NCBI GenBank assembly: GCA_039111635.1
Contig: JBCAQO010000044.1
Location: 1-50,673 of the forward strand
DNA from: Heterobasidion occidentale
Taxonomy: Eukaryota > Basidiomycota > Agaricomycetes > Russulales > Bondarzewiaceae
Direction of reading: 5' to 3'
DNA length: 50,673 bases
Shown: positions 12,502 to 23,231 of the stretch, in pieces
How positions within the stretch are numbered: the first letter of the stretch is position 1
Layout of the letters: each line of letters begins with the position of its first letter
Notes under the pieces: generated by a model
Told to the model about the DNA's origin: nothing
Seen by the model: only the letters and a program-made list of their open reading frames with translations
The model's database searches: none
Position numbers and translations under genes: made by a program

Positions 12502-13753
12502 CTACTTTGATTGTGGTGTAATTTTTGCGCTATGTTTATATGGCCGGCCCCGCTCTAGCCATGCGATATCGACTGCATCAGCTTCTGGTAAGCTGTGGGA
12601 GGCGCGGGAATTCGTCGAGAGAAGGTTGGGAGCCAGAGCTACATGATACCTGCCTTTCCGAGTGGGGTCGCTCGCGGATTTGTCGGCTGGAGGAGTGTAC
12701 TTGAGAATTGGGACGCTCCGCAGAAATTCTCGGTATCGCCGCCGAAGATACCTATTCGGAGCAGAAGATGGTGTTGGGGGTTCTGGTGGAAAATTATTGG
12801 CACTCTCGAAGCCGTTGATCGTCCGGTGTTCTCTCCGAGGCTTGGGAGGGCTTCGCCCAATGGGACCAGCCAAGATCTGTAATTCTCGGAAGACACCCGC
12901 TCCCTGCAAACCGACGCCTCGAATACCAGCACGTTTCACATCATCCCAGCCCGTAGACTCTGCGGTACTGCCCTGACCACCGGTTTTCACCGTGACTTCG
13001 AGTGGGGGTAGAACGGTCTTCCACTGTGTTTGAAAGAACCTCTGACGAATGTTGACTTCACGGAGCTTGCTGAGGGCTCCAAAGAGGCGCGCCTCTGTCG
13101 ATTTGGGGTCTGCTTGGGGAGGTAGAAGAGGTGGACGGACGAGATCAGCCGGGACAAGAGCCTTGTTCGCGAGACGAGATTGGCTAGATGTGAGCAAGGC
13201 AGATAGCTCCGGTGAAAACACAGGAGGTCGAGAATGTTCCAAAGACGAGATGATTCGGGGTGGTGCAGCAGCGCCGGGGTCAGAGAGAAGAGGCTGCAGA
13301 CAGTGATGAGGAAGATTTGAACTCCAATGCTCTCCCTTGCGTACCTCTAGTATATCATACTTCAAAGGACCACTACGACCGTATGCGAAATTCATAGCGC
13401 GCAAGAGATAATGCCTGTCCCCTGCGTTTGCACGTTCGAGTTTCGTCACTTCCTGTAACGCAATGATCTTTCCACGGCACTTAATGGCAGAGGTGTACAT
13501 ACCTTGCGCACTCGCTTGATCTTGTAATATCTCAGCCCTTCATTTTCCCATGTCTCTAATATTCTGCGCGCATCCTCCGCGAATTTAATTCGGAAATACT
13601 GTCTATGTTGAGTTTGTTAAGGCATATATGAAGAGTGTGTAGTGGTGCACTGTACCGGAGATAGTTATGGGGAAGTAGTCGCACTTGTCGCAGAGCTGAC
13701 CGATACAGTGACAGCACGGCTTTCTTTCCTGTAAGAGATTTCCCAAGAGCCAT
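12502..13753 (-). CDS. Complex 1 LYR-motif protein
   Basis: A member of the LYR-motif family, small mitochondrial adaptor proteins that bind acyl carrier protein and help assemble respiratory complexes or Fe-S clusters. Exon 1 encodes GKKAVLSLYRSALRQVRLLP with the LYR tripeptide. Introns at 13603-13655, 13453-13502, 13294-13344 and 12593-12649 restore YLRQYFRIKFAEDARRILE and the C-terminal LPEADAVDIAWLERG. The coding length is 1041 nt, 346 aa. The last two introns are multiples of three, so unspliced reading also stays open. The LYR domain covers about the first 90 residues; the rest is a long Pro/Ser-rich extension, unusual for human LYRM proteins but seen in fungal members. It ends 66 bp from the SEC8 stop. 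The exact client complex cannot be told from the sequence. Confidence 0.78.
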
Positions 13754-14303
13754 GGAGAGCACTGAACATTGTCGCTAAACGCGGACTTCTTCAATTCAAG
13801 ATGCGCTCATCGGGGGCACACCACGTGTTCGACGATTCGGGCCGCCGAGATGTCCGAGAACTTCAAAGAAGCCACGGTGATACACTTTCATCGTCGAAGT
13901 CGAAAGCTTCAGTGCCAACGTGCCAGCGGGCAATGAGTAGTAGCACTGATACAAGGTGGATTCTTTAGCAGCGACGTGGCTACTTCTGCTGCACACCGTC
14001 AATTGACGCCATTCCTCCACAAGACGTCGTGGCCTGGGGCCCTATCATTGTTCTGCGCTCGGTATATATCAGTACGAACCTCGGATTAAAGAAGGGTCTA
14101 TAAATGACTCCACAAAAGCCAGGCAAACTACTTTGCGACTTAGGAACTCGAATCACTCTTCCGCAGATTCTCCGAAGCCTTCGTACGGGAGGTTCGTAAC
14201 CAATACACGCACGACGACAGAGCATTTGGGACGAATATAAGGGATCTTTAACTAGTGTCTTCTGGTGTGCCCAACCCCTCTCATTCGAAACACCAGGCCC
14301 ACG
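13754..14303. promoter_or_regulatory. Divergent intergenic region between the LYR gene and the GH5 cellulase
   Basis: About 550 bp between two divergent ATGs. No coding signal. A TATA-like TATAA at 14236-14240 lies about 64 bp before the GH5 start and fits a strong inducible promoter for the secreted enzyme. Nothing comparable is seen for the LYR gene. Confidence 0.5.
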
Positions 14304-16114
14304 ATGAAATTTATCATTTTTTCAGCTATCCTTGCTACAGCGCCCTTCGCGTACGCGCAGTCGCCAGTGAGTATCGCAAGCCGTGCTGGAACTTGCTTGT
14401 TTGTTCACCCTCTAAATCGTCTTTCAGATATGGGGTCAGTGTGGAGGTAGAGATTGGAGTAAGCTATTTCTCTCAGCACACTTCAATGAAATGTTGACTT
14501 GAATCACCAGCTGGTGCTACTAGCTGCGAGGCTGGGAGTACTTGTGTTCCAGCAGACAACAACCCTTGTGGGTTTATTTCGTACCCGTAACATATATATC
14601 CTGTTGAACTTCGTTCTTTCCTCCAGACTATTCTCAATGTATCCCTGACTCCCAAGGATCATCACTGCCCTTCCTCGGAGGTGTGAACACCGCTGGTTAC
14701 GATTTCTCCGTCGTCAGTGCTCTCTTCAGTTACCATGGAGAGACCACGGGGTGACTCTTCCCTCAGGCCACGGACGGATCTTTTAACGGCACTGGCGTCT
14801 CACCTCCTGTGTCTCAATTCACCCACTTTGCATCGGAAGGCGTAAACATCTTCCGCATTCGTAAGGATAGCCTCCTTCACTCCTACATGCGTCTTTTGAC
14901 AGTCCATATGATCTCTGCTTTCAGCTTTCGGTAAGGGTCAGGTTGTATGCCAGCTAGATATAGTATTCTGAACAGACGGCTAGCTTGGCAGCTCATGACG
15001 CCAACCCTTGGGGGAACGATATCGTCTTCCTTCTTTGCTAGGTACGATGCAACAGTACAGGCCGCCTTGTCTGCTTCCACCAGCCCCTACGTTATCATCG
15101 ACCTGGTATGTGTTCTATGTATCTAGACCTCGCCTCCTATCGCTGAGACCAGTTAGCACAACTATGCCAGGTGGAACGGCGAGATTATCGGTCAAGGAGG
15201 TCCTACCAACGATCAATTCGCTAGTATCTGGTCCCAACTTGCGGCTAAGTATGCTAACGAGCCGCACATCATCGTGAGTTGCATCTATATTTTGAGGATC
15301 TCCGGACCACACTTACAGGTGGCCTTCATCCTCAGTTCGGTATCATGAACGAACCCCATGACCTCAACTCCGTCTCTACTTGGGCCGAATCCGTTCAGGT
15401 CGCCGTGAATGCTTTTCGGGCGGCCGGTGCGACCTCACAGCATTTGTTGCTGCCTGGATCTTCCTGGTCTAGCGCTCAGGCGTTGCCTACCGAAGCCGGT
15501 CCATTCTTGCTTAATGTTACTGATCCCGTTGGCGGAACTAGCAAATTGTTATTTGATGGTAGGCTTCGCAGACATAGTCCAAGCCACGATGAATAATCAC
15601 AGATCATCTCTGTTAGTTCACAAGTACCTCGACAGCGACAACAGCGGAACTCATGCTGAGTGTGTAACGGTTTGTCTTCACACCTGAATCAAGAACTTGT
15701 TATTTTGAGCTAACACTGACATCAGAACAACGTCGACGTCCTCACAACTCTTGTTTCATGGCTCCAGTCAAATGGAAACCGCCAGGCTATCCTCAGTGAG
15801 ACTGGTGGGGGCAATACCGCTTCCTGCGAGACTGAGTATGGCCCTCTGTTCGGGTTAATATGCTGATTGGTTGACTAAACATCCGTAGTCTCGGTCAAGA
15901 GCTAGCCTTCGTTAAAGCTAATTCTCAAAGCATCGTCGGGTTTTCCGTCTGGGCTGCTGGCGCGTTCGACACTACCTATATCCTTACGGTCACCCCGAAC
16001 GCCAATGGGACTGATCAACCATTATGGACGGCAGCTGGTGAGACCGCTCGCTTTATGAGTGTTTACTATCTCTGATGTCACTTTGGCCTCTCAGTGAGAC
16101 CCAACCTGCCATAG
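14304..16114 (+). CDS. Secreted GH5 endo-beta-1,4-glucanase with N-terminal CBM1
   Basis: A secreted cellulase (EC 3.2.1.4 type) that cleaves internal beta-1,4-glucosidic bonds and anchors to cellulose through a CBM1. Thirteen exons give 1131 nt, 376 aa. A signal peptide (MKFIIFSAILATAPFAYA) is followed by a complete CBM1: WGQCGGRDWTGATSC, then STC and NPYYSQC with the planar aromatics and four Cys. Unlike many homologues there is almost no Ser/Thr linker before LGGVNTAGYDFS. GH5 subfamily-5-like features are RIPFAWQLM, IIDLHNYARWNG, the acid/base Glu in FGIMNEPHD and the nucleophile Glu in ILSETGGG. A 6-nt exon (14925-14930) lies between introns 14861-14924 and 14931-14983. The last exon gives AVRPNLP and a stop. 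The assignment suggests a wood- or litter-decay lifestyle. Confidence 0.92.
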
Positions 16115-16532
16115 GCCTCAAGTTAAAGGCCGTAGTGGAAATAAACAAGGTTGTTGACATAAAATTGGCAGGGTTAAAATACAATGAAAATTTATGTTTT
16201 TCGGTTGAGACTGTATATTATTTTGAGGTGCGATGAAGGCGAGGTGAGGTGGATGTGAAGGTGAACTAATGAAGGTCCAGGGACCTCAGAAAGTCAGATC
16301 TTACAAACGATTGATCACCTCACTGTGACTTAGTCAGACGTCTCACTGAGCGAAAATTCGCAGCCGCTTTGACTCGGAAGGCTCGACCCATCAGTCTCCT
16401 TCATCCTCGCACACTTGACGCATCTTCACATCAGGCGTATCAGACTTCATAAGATATATTCTCAAGTCCTTTAGAATAACCGCCTATCTTACGAGGACTG
16501 CTTGAGTTATCTCACTCGTGCCATTCGCAATT
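16115..16532. terminator. GH5 3' flank with AATAAA and start of the LSG1 promoter
   Basis: 418 bp with no gene. An AATAAA hexamer at 16140-16145 lies 26 nt after the GH5 stop and is a candidate polyadenylation signal. The rest is the upstream region of the LSG1 gene. Confidence 0.4.
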
Positions 16533-18984
16533 ATGGTATGTCTTCAATGATATTGACTATTCACGGGTTGCATGAATTGATACAGGCACCCAAAGGCAAG
16601 AACCCCAATCCGAGTGGATTAGGGAGAGCCATCATCAACAAGAAGGCTAAGGATGCCCGACATGCATTTGAGTCTGGAAATGTGAGCATCGTAGAAAGCA
16701 CTTTCAATCGATACCATGGCTCAATATGTGTTTTTAAGTATACCACCGATATGGATTCAACGTCCCGTCTCAAATCGGTCACACAAGAGAAAGATTTGGA
16801 CGAATTCTTGAACACTGCGACATTGGCGGGAACCGAGTTCACTGCCGGTGAGTGATCATTTCTACCGAGAGGCATCATCGTTTCAGCTTGTTTATTTTTT
16901 CTCCATCAAGAACGTAGAAACGTGAAGATTATCCAGGCTTCCACAAATTCGGCTCAGAATCCGTACCTTCTGTCCGACCAAGAAGAAAAGATCACGATTA
17001 AAAAGCATCAAGAAAACAAACAGCGACTCCGAGTTCCCAGAAGACCGCCCTGGACAAAAGCAATGACTACGGCGCAATTGGAGAGGCAGGAGAAGGACGC
17101 CTTTTTAGAATGGCGAAGGGGCCTCGCTGAGTGTGTTGTTTTATCTTACATCTTATACATTGTCTCTGATGCTTCAAAAACTGCATAGCCTTCAGGATCG
17201 CGAGAATTTCCTACTCACACCCTTTGAACGCAATCTCGAAGTCTGGCGGCAATTATGGCGTGTCTTGGAACGTTCACATCTTGTTGTGCAAATTGTCGAC
17301 GCTCGAAACCCGTTAAGATTTCGCTGCGAAGATCTAGAATCATATGTTCACGATGTGGAAGGAGCGGAGGGAGAGCAAGGGACTGGTAAAGGGAAGCGAA
17401 AGAGCCTTTTACTCATCAACAAGGCAGATCTCCTTAGTGCGACTCAAAGGTCTGTTTTACTCTTTCATTCTTCGATTTTTTGAAAGAGCATCATCTTTAT
17501 CATTGATTTTCACAGGCGACTATGGGCCGATTATTTTGATTCTCAAGGGATTCAGTACGCATTCTTCTCGGCTGCCAATGCTACGGCTTTACAGGAAGCC
17601 CGAAGAGAGGCGGAGCAGAGAGCACAGGAAGCTGATGCAGATGCCGATTTTTCGAGTGACTCTGAGGAGGAAGAGGAGGAGGAATCGTTGCCGCCACATA
17701 CTGCAGATGCCAACGACGAGGACATGCATGAAGATTCTTCGTATTCGGAGGCGGAGTCAGACCCTGACGAAAGTATGTATTTCTCAGCCGAGGAAGACAC
17801 ATCGGACGGTCAAGATCCTCGTGCTAGGGTTCTATCGGTGCTCGAATTGGAAGACCTTTTTATGAAGGTAGCACCGGATCTATCTGGTAAGGGATTTCGC
17901 GCAGCGTTTCAACAAAATTGAGTTTTTAAATGCAACAAACAGGATTTCCTGACTCGTCTGGCAATCCACCGTCACGACTGGTTGTCGGTCTCGTTGGTTA
18001 TCCCAATGTTGGAAAGTCAAGTACCATCAATTCCTTGTTGGGCGAAAAGAAGGTCTCAGTATCTGCGACGCCGGGGAAAACAAAGCATTTCCAGACTATT
18101 CGTTTATCTGACAACATTGTCTTGTGCGATTGCCCTGGTTTGGTTTTCCCACAGTTCGCGACTACTAAAGCGGATCTTGTATGTGATGGGGTTTTGCCCA
18201 TTGACCAATTGCGAGAACACACTGGTCCCGTCGGTTTGGTAGTCAAAAGAATACCAACGGATGTTCTCGAAATGACCTACGGTCTTACGATCAGGGTCAA
18301 AGGAGTAGAAGAAGGTGGAGACGGAAAGATCACGGCTGAGGATTTCCTGATCACGTATGCCGGTGCGTATTCATTGTTGTATATGTAAGAAGGATACTCA
18401 AGTCTTTGATGAAAACAGTCGCCAGAGGTTTCTCACGTTCGGGTATGGGAAACCCTGACGAAGCTCGGGCTGCAAGATACATCCTAAAGGACTACGTTAA
18501 CGCCAAACTCCTCTTCTGTCAACCACCACCTGATATCCCCGAGGATGAGTTCAATGAACAGACGCGCCAGTTGGCTCTGAAACGCGCGGCTGGCAAGAAG
18601 CGGGCTCCCACAACGCATGTTGGGAAGAATGCATTCACCTTTGTTGCTGGACTCGCGAACCCACCAATTATCAACGGTAGCATCCTTCCTGCACAAGGAC
18701 AGGGTTACAAGACGCGCGATCTGGATAGGCAGTTTTTCCACGACAGCTCCGGGCTTTCAGCAAGGCCCTATATCAAGGGGGGTGCTGGACGTGCTCCACA
18801 AGAATTCAGCAGGATGAAGCTCTATCCTCACCAGAATTCGATCACAAATGATGGGACTTCACTGAGTGGCCGGAGAGCGAGGATCGCATCTGTGCTTTCC
18901 AGTGCAGGCGAGTCCCACCCCGGGAAGAAGCATCACAAGAAGGGTAAACGGGTAAAACAAAGAAGTGGGAAGGGTTACGATTAG
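16533..18984 (+). CDS. lsg1: Large-subunit export GTPase Lsg1
   Basis: A cytoplasmic circularly permuted GTPase of the YlqF/YawG family that releases the export adaptor Nmd3 from pre-60S ribosomes. The ATG is alone in a 3-nt first exon (16533-16535). The 50-nt intron 16536-16585 joins it to APKGKNPNPSGLGRAIINK, the typical start of the family. Seven exons give 2103 nt, 700 aa. The permuted order is visible: VVQIVDARNPLRFRCEDLE and LLINKADLL (G4, about 17.42 kb), then a long acidic stretch, then GYPNVGKSS (G1, about 18.0 kb), ATPGKTKHFQ and DCPG (G3, about 18.13 kb). The C-terminus is Lys/Arg-rich. It is co-directional with GH5 but probably independently transcribed. Confidence 0.93.
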
Positions 18985-20308
18985 ATGCCCTGTAGTTTAC
19001 GGTGGCGGTATGTACGAGCTTATAGCCAGTTATAGCCTTAGCTTTGCGACGTTCGAGCCTTTCTGTATGTTCTATAACATTGCATATTGTTGGCAGTGAG
19101 TGGCACCTGTGAAACGTACGTGTGTGTTGTGTCTTATTATATGCTTTCCTTTACGAAAGCTACCTTGAGCCAGTACTAGTCCGAAAAACCACAGTAACTG
19201 TTGACCGGGACCCTCGGTGATCATAGATATGACGTCACGTGTTGTGGTAACTTGACGCATGGGATGGCTTCCATCGGGAAATTGGCAGCGAAATGACATT
19301 CTTATATAAAGTAATATAAGCTATGTAATAACCATAATATATCCAATACTTTTACATCGTACGGGCAAGCCATACATGAGGCGGCACGGTTGGTAGATAC
19401 CACAACATCCCTCAGGCTTCCCGAACTTCACAAAGAATATCAGATATGGGATTAGAAGGTGAAGATGAGCAGGAATGCAACACCGATGACCTCTGGTAAG
19501 CAAAAGATTAAAGATAATGAAGTGACATATCAATCATACTTCTGGGTACACAGCACAAGTATCTAGTCAAGTAATGCCCGGTGATGTTGGTGAAACTCTC
19601 CATCAACAACAGGTTGACAGCAAATGTCAAGAAATGGAGGAAATATAGCCATGGTTCAAGGTTGATGCACATGCATCGGAGGGACAGCCCTCGAGACAGC
19701 CAACAAGAATGTTATGTGATTCAAAGTAGTACCAATCATTGTAATAGACGGCGGGATTTGCGAAGGCTATTATCTTTGTCAGACTGATGTTCTCGGCCAA
19801 CACATGCAAGAATTTTAGATAAGATCAACCTACATCAGGGAGAAGGGTTTCGTAAAGGTCAATAAGAAAGCCGAATTGTCAGCAATAGAGCCTACCTTTA
19901 TAATTAACGATGGAGTTGCCGGTGCCGACAATCCTTGCCAGACTGACGTTCACGGCCAACACATGCGAGAGTGACAATGTTCGTCCAGACTTGATCGCGC
20001 AACATCAGCGCGATACTGAGTCTGAATGTGAGTAAAAATGAATCAGAAGCAAAATGATTGCGAAATGCAGTAAGAAAGCCGCACGATTGACTGCGATTAT
20101 CAAGACCTGGACATATGATGGAGTCCGGTCAGGCTTGACACATTAATTGTTCAAATGATTAAGAAATAGCAACGTCTAGCGAGGATATCTACTATTGTAA
20201 CTAATTATGATGATTGCAGAAGCTACTATCATTGGAAGGAAAGATATAGTCCCTTCTGCACACAAGATGAAGCGACAGATGATAGGCATTGATACCGTGA
20301 AAAGCATA
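18985..20308. other. Gene-poor convergent intergenic region (LSG1 / DUF6698)
   Basis: 1.3 kb between two convergent genes. AT-rich, with only short open frames in all six frames and no recognisable domain. It carries one diverged direct repeat, listed separately. Short hydrophobic frames on the minus strand (19321-19533) have no supporting splice pattern. Confidence 0.5.
19778..19970. repeat. Diverged direct repeat (34 bp, two copies)
   Basis: Copies at 19778-19811 and 19937-19970 share CAGACTGA, GGCCAACACATGC and the intervening spacing, with about five mismatches. Start-to-start distance is 159 bp. On the minus strand both would encode related short peptides, so this may be a remnant of a duplicated exon. 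Confidence 0.5.
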
Positions 20309-21767
20309 TTATACTGCCCGACGTCTAGTACGTTCCTCAACGGTAGGCTCCCTTGAGATAGGATCCTTCCTCGCCTCAGCCGCTTTTCTCTGAGCCCTTC
20401 TTTCTCTGATCTTGGCCAGCGCACTGTTGTTTGATGCTGCGGGGTGAGCTGAAGAAAAACTGGGAAAAATCTGACTTCAAAGAATGTCAGAAAGGGTCGA
20501 AGATACTTTGAGATACGTACCAGTTCCACCATAATAATAGCGCGTCAACTTCCTCCTTTTCCTCCACATCCTCAAACAATTCCAATACACTATTGAAGAA
20601 ACGCTCTGAGTCGGTGACAGTATCTGTTCGAGAAAATACAGCTGACGACGAGAGGGAAAATCGAGCCTAGAAAGGGGAATCAGAAGCAACATGCGAAGGG
20701 GTCTCTTAACAGCTACCTGCGTGGCAATGTAAGCGATCGATGCCGGTGTGACGCATTTCATACCGTGAATCCGCGCGTTCCCAGACCTTGTGGCCCTCGC
20801 ATCCTTTTCCACTGAACTTGGAGATGTAAACACGTGCTTATAGGCCTATGAACATCAGCATGCGAGTTCGTCGAAAGTACCAGATAGAAACATACTGAGA
20901 CGAGCAGCTGGCTCTTGAAAAGCCCCTTCCATGGGTCATCAGAATCGTACCGATAACCAGCATATAGAAAAATGGGCCACTGGTCTCCTGGAATAAGCAT
21001 TTCACCGTCTCGCAATTTCCGTTTGATACTGTTCGAGTGAGATGAACGGGAAAAAATGAGATTATTTGATCTTACTCAGGATTCGACCAATCCAATCCTG
21101 CAGGGCAAAGCAGCGCTCCTGTCTGTTCATGGCGAAAGCCCCGATCTGATTTCATGTTACGGGAGAGTGGCGGAATAAGGGATTGGCCTCGAGGAGTGAT
21201 CCAATCGAGGATAGGGCCTTTCATACTCTTTGTATCGTCCGATCTAGCGCTAGACACCCCTTTTTGAATCTGCCCTACCGTTAAATAGCCACACTCAAGG
21301 TGATGCGGTCACACTTACTAGTTCCCCTATGTGCATGATCTCCTCGTCAGAGCCTTCCTGTAGGCGCTCTTCAAGATGGGGGACCATCCGAAGTAATTCT
21401 TCATAAACCTTGTACTCCCGCCTCTGCCTATCAAACAATGAAACACGCAGTGCATGACAAGAATGATTGATTCAGCGAGTTGGCCTTAGATAGGAACGGC
21501 TCACTCATATGTCAAGGACTCAGGCTCCTCAGCCAGCTCTCCCATTCTAAGAAGACCACGTGTGATTATAGACTGGACGTTGCAAAGAGCGTGTACAGTC
21601 CGTCCAAAATGACGACCGTGATGAACAAGCGGATCTGTGAGACACCTTGCGGAGGGTCAGAGGTCGCCCAGGCAGGCGAGGCAAAGTAGTGCTTACGGCC
21701 TTTTCCTGGGGCCTAGTTGAAGAGCACTAGGCTGACGTTTATCACCAAGAGAGTGGTCCTCAGGCAT
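20309..21767 (-). CDS. DUF6698-type agaricomycete protein of unknown function
   Basis: I recognise the conserved text of a multicopy agaricomycete family annotated as DUF6698; no biochemical role is known to me. The ATG at 21767 gives MPEDHSLGDKRQ. Introns at 21646-21696, 21428-21504 and others join DPLVHHGRHFGRTVHALC, LLRMVPHLEERLQEGSDEE, ARSDDTKSMKGPILDWITP, PGDQWPIFLYAGY, SARNARIHGMK-like text, FSRTDTVTDSERFF and a basic C-terminal tail ending RTRRRAV at 20309. An intron is required before CQIFPSFSSAHP. All junctions keep the frame, so this copy looks intact. There are no membrane segments and no signal peptide. Members of this family are often scattered among transposons, and here it marks the change from the conserved to the accessory half of the window. 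Confidence 0.8.
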
Positions 21768-22018
21768 GGAAGTAAGAACGGTGCGTCGATGAGAAAACGG
21801 GCGTGGGACCTGGTATCGCGTCCAAAGTTTTTAACGAGCGAGCAAGCGAACGAGTCATAAACTATGGTGAGTCAGAAAGTCAGTGGGAGTCAGAGCGAGT
21901 CACCTCGGGTAGGAGGAGGAAGGTCGGGCTTCGGGTATCCAAGCCAATTCGAAGCGACCCTCAAGGGTATTTAGGACATTGACCTGCTCAAGGCCATCTC
22001 ATCCTGCACTGCCTAGCC

Positions 22019-23035
22019 ATGTCGTCCCAACCTTTAACTCGCGAATCACTGGTCATCTCCATCCCTTCTCGTCATCGCCGATACCTGGACAAGGTTCGGG
22101 GATCTGACAACGCGGTTTTTCAGTACGACATTCAAACAGGGGAGATGATTCCATGGAAGTGGTGGGTCTTGTCACCTCAAAAATTTGAAATGTCTGACGC
22201 ACAATGCAGGCCCGTAAGCTTAAGGGAGGGGGACCGTGTCGTGCCTTCGTCTCTGAGGAAACACCGCCTGACGAATAGATTTCTCGGGCCGTGTTGTTTG
22301 TGCCCTTGCTTGCTCGAGAGAAACGGACCACCGGTGTTCACGGAGGCAGCTATGTATCTTGCAACGTCGGGTCCTTTCCATGGTCAATACATTGCTCGAT
22401 GCGCACATGGAGTGTGTGGATATATAGGTCAGTCCCCATCCAATGAGCGTGAATACACACGACTTACCAATCTCACAAGTTCGCCTCGAGCATGCCTACC
22501 AACGTATTGGTTGTCCAGTGCATATGTACGCGCCTCGTGGTGAGCACCTCGAGATCAATCTCTAGGTCTAGAATTGACTCCCACGCAGAGGCAACCGAAG
22601 CGCGCCCACGACCAGTGCTACACTTTAGCGAAGCAGGATATGTCCCCCTGAACCCCTTTCCAATGCCTCTGAAACGCACTCACGCACAAATCGGTGAGTG
22701 TCAGTACCTGTTTGACATTCAGGTGTAACTCACTCACCATTTCAGATGTAACCTCGAACGAAAACCCACTTCTCCGCCTTGTGCAAAGGCGCCGTGTCTC
22801 TACTCAATATCGACCAAACCCGTTGTATGACCTCCTTCGACAGATGGACACGAACATTTATCCAGGTGTTTCCGAAGAGGCCTTTTCCAAATTCTTTGTG
22901 AAGTGCTCCTGTCGATTGATCACGACCCGTCGGGCCTTCGCTCACCACGAATGCCCGTTGGAAGTAATTGATCTCACCACAGATTCAGATAATCAAGGGG
23001 GAGATACCGATGAGGAGCAAGCTACAGAACTCTAG
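22019..23035 (+). CDS. Uncharacterised Cys-containing protein with C-terminal SUMO-interacting-type motif
   Basis: Not recognised as a known family. Four exons (22019-22427, 22480-22539, 22589-22693, 22746-23035) give 864 nt, 287 aa. Its Cys/His pattern (CCLCPCLLERNGP, then ARCAHGVCGYIG, later KCSCRLITTRRAFAHHEC) suggests a zinc-binding fold. The tail reads EVIDLTTDSD followed by an acidic stretch, the classic shape of a SUMO-interacting motif (hydrophobic core VIDL plus acidic residues). The next gene, convergent and about 200 bp away, encodes a SUMO protease. A functional link is inference only. The frame is intact and every intron has GT..AG ends. Confidence 0.72.
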
Positions 23036-23061
23036 AAAATTAGTACCAAAGCGTTGACACC

Positions 23062-23155
23062 ATAGGATTCATATACAGCCATTACAGTCAGCATAGAATT
23101 AATGTACAGCCATTAGACTCAACACCATAGGATTGATACGTAGCCACTCATTTCA
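23062..23155. repeat. Three degenerate tandem copies of a ~32-bp unit
   Basis: Copies start near 23062, 23093 and 23127, each built on ATAGGATT..AT..ACAGCCATTA with substitutions in the last copy. They lie just after the stop of the 287-aa gene, in its 3' flank. Confidence 0.6.
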
Positions 23156-23231
23156 ATATGAACCGGCTCATATGCATGAAGATCAAGTTGTGGGAATGGT
23201 AAAAGTGCGTATTAAGGGAAGAACCAAAGAC

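Noticed and set aside
14428..14567. Shortened CBM1 lacking the central turn
   Set aside because: This came from using the donor at 14447; the donor at 14459 (GTAAGC) restores the full CGGRDWTGATSC module.
19321..19533. Hydrophobic Cys-containing frame, possible hydrophobin or membrane protein
   Set aside because: No eight-Cys hydrophobin pattern, no signal peptide and no partner exons.
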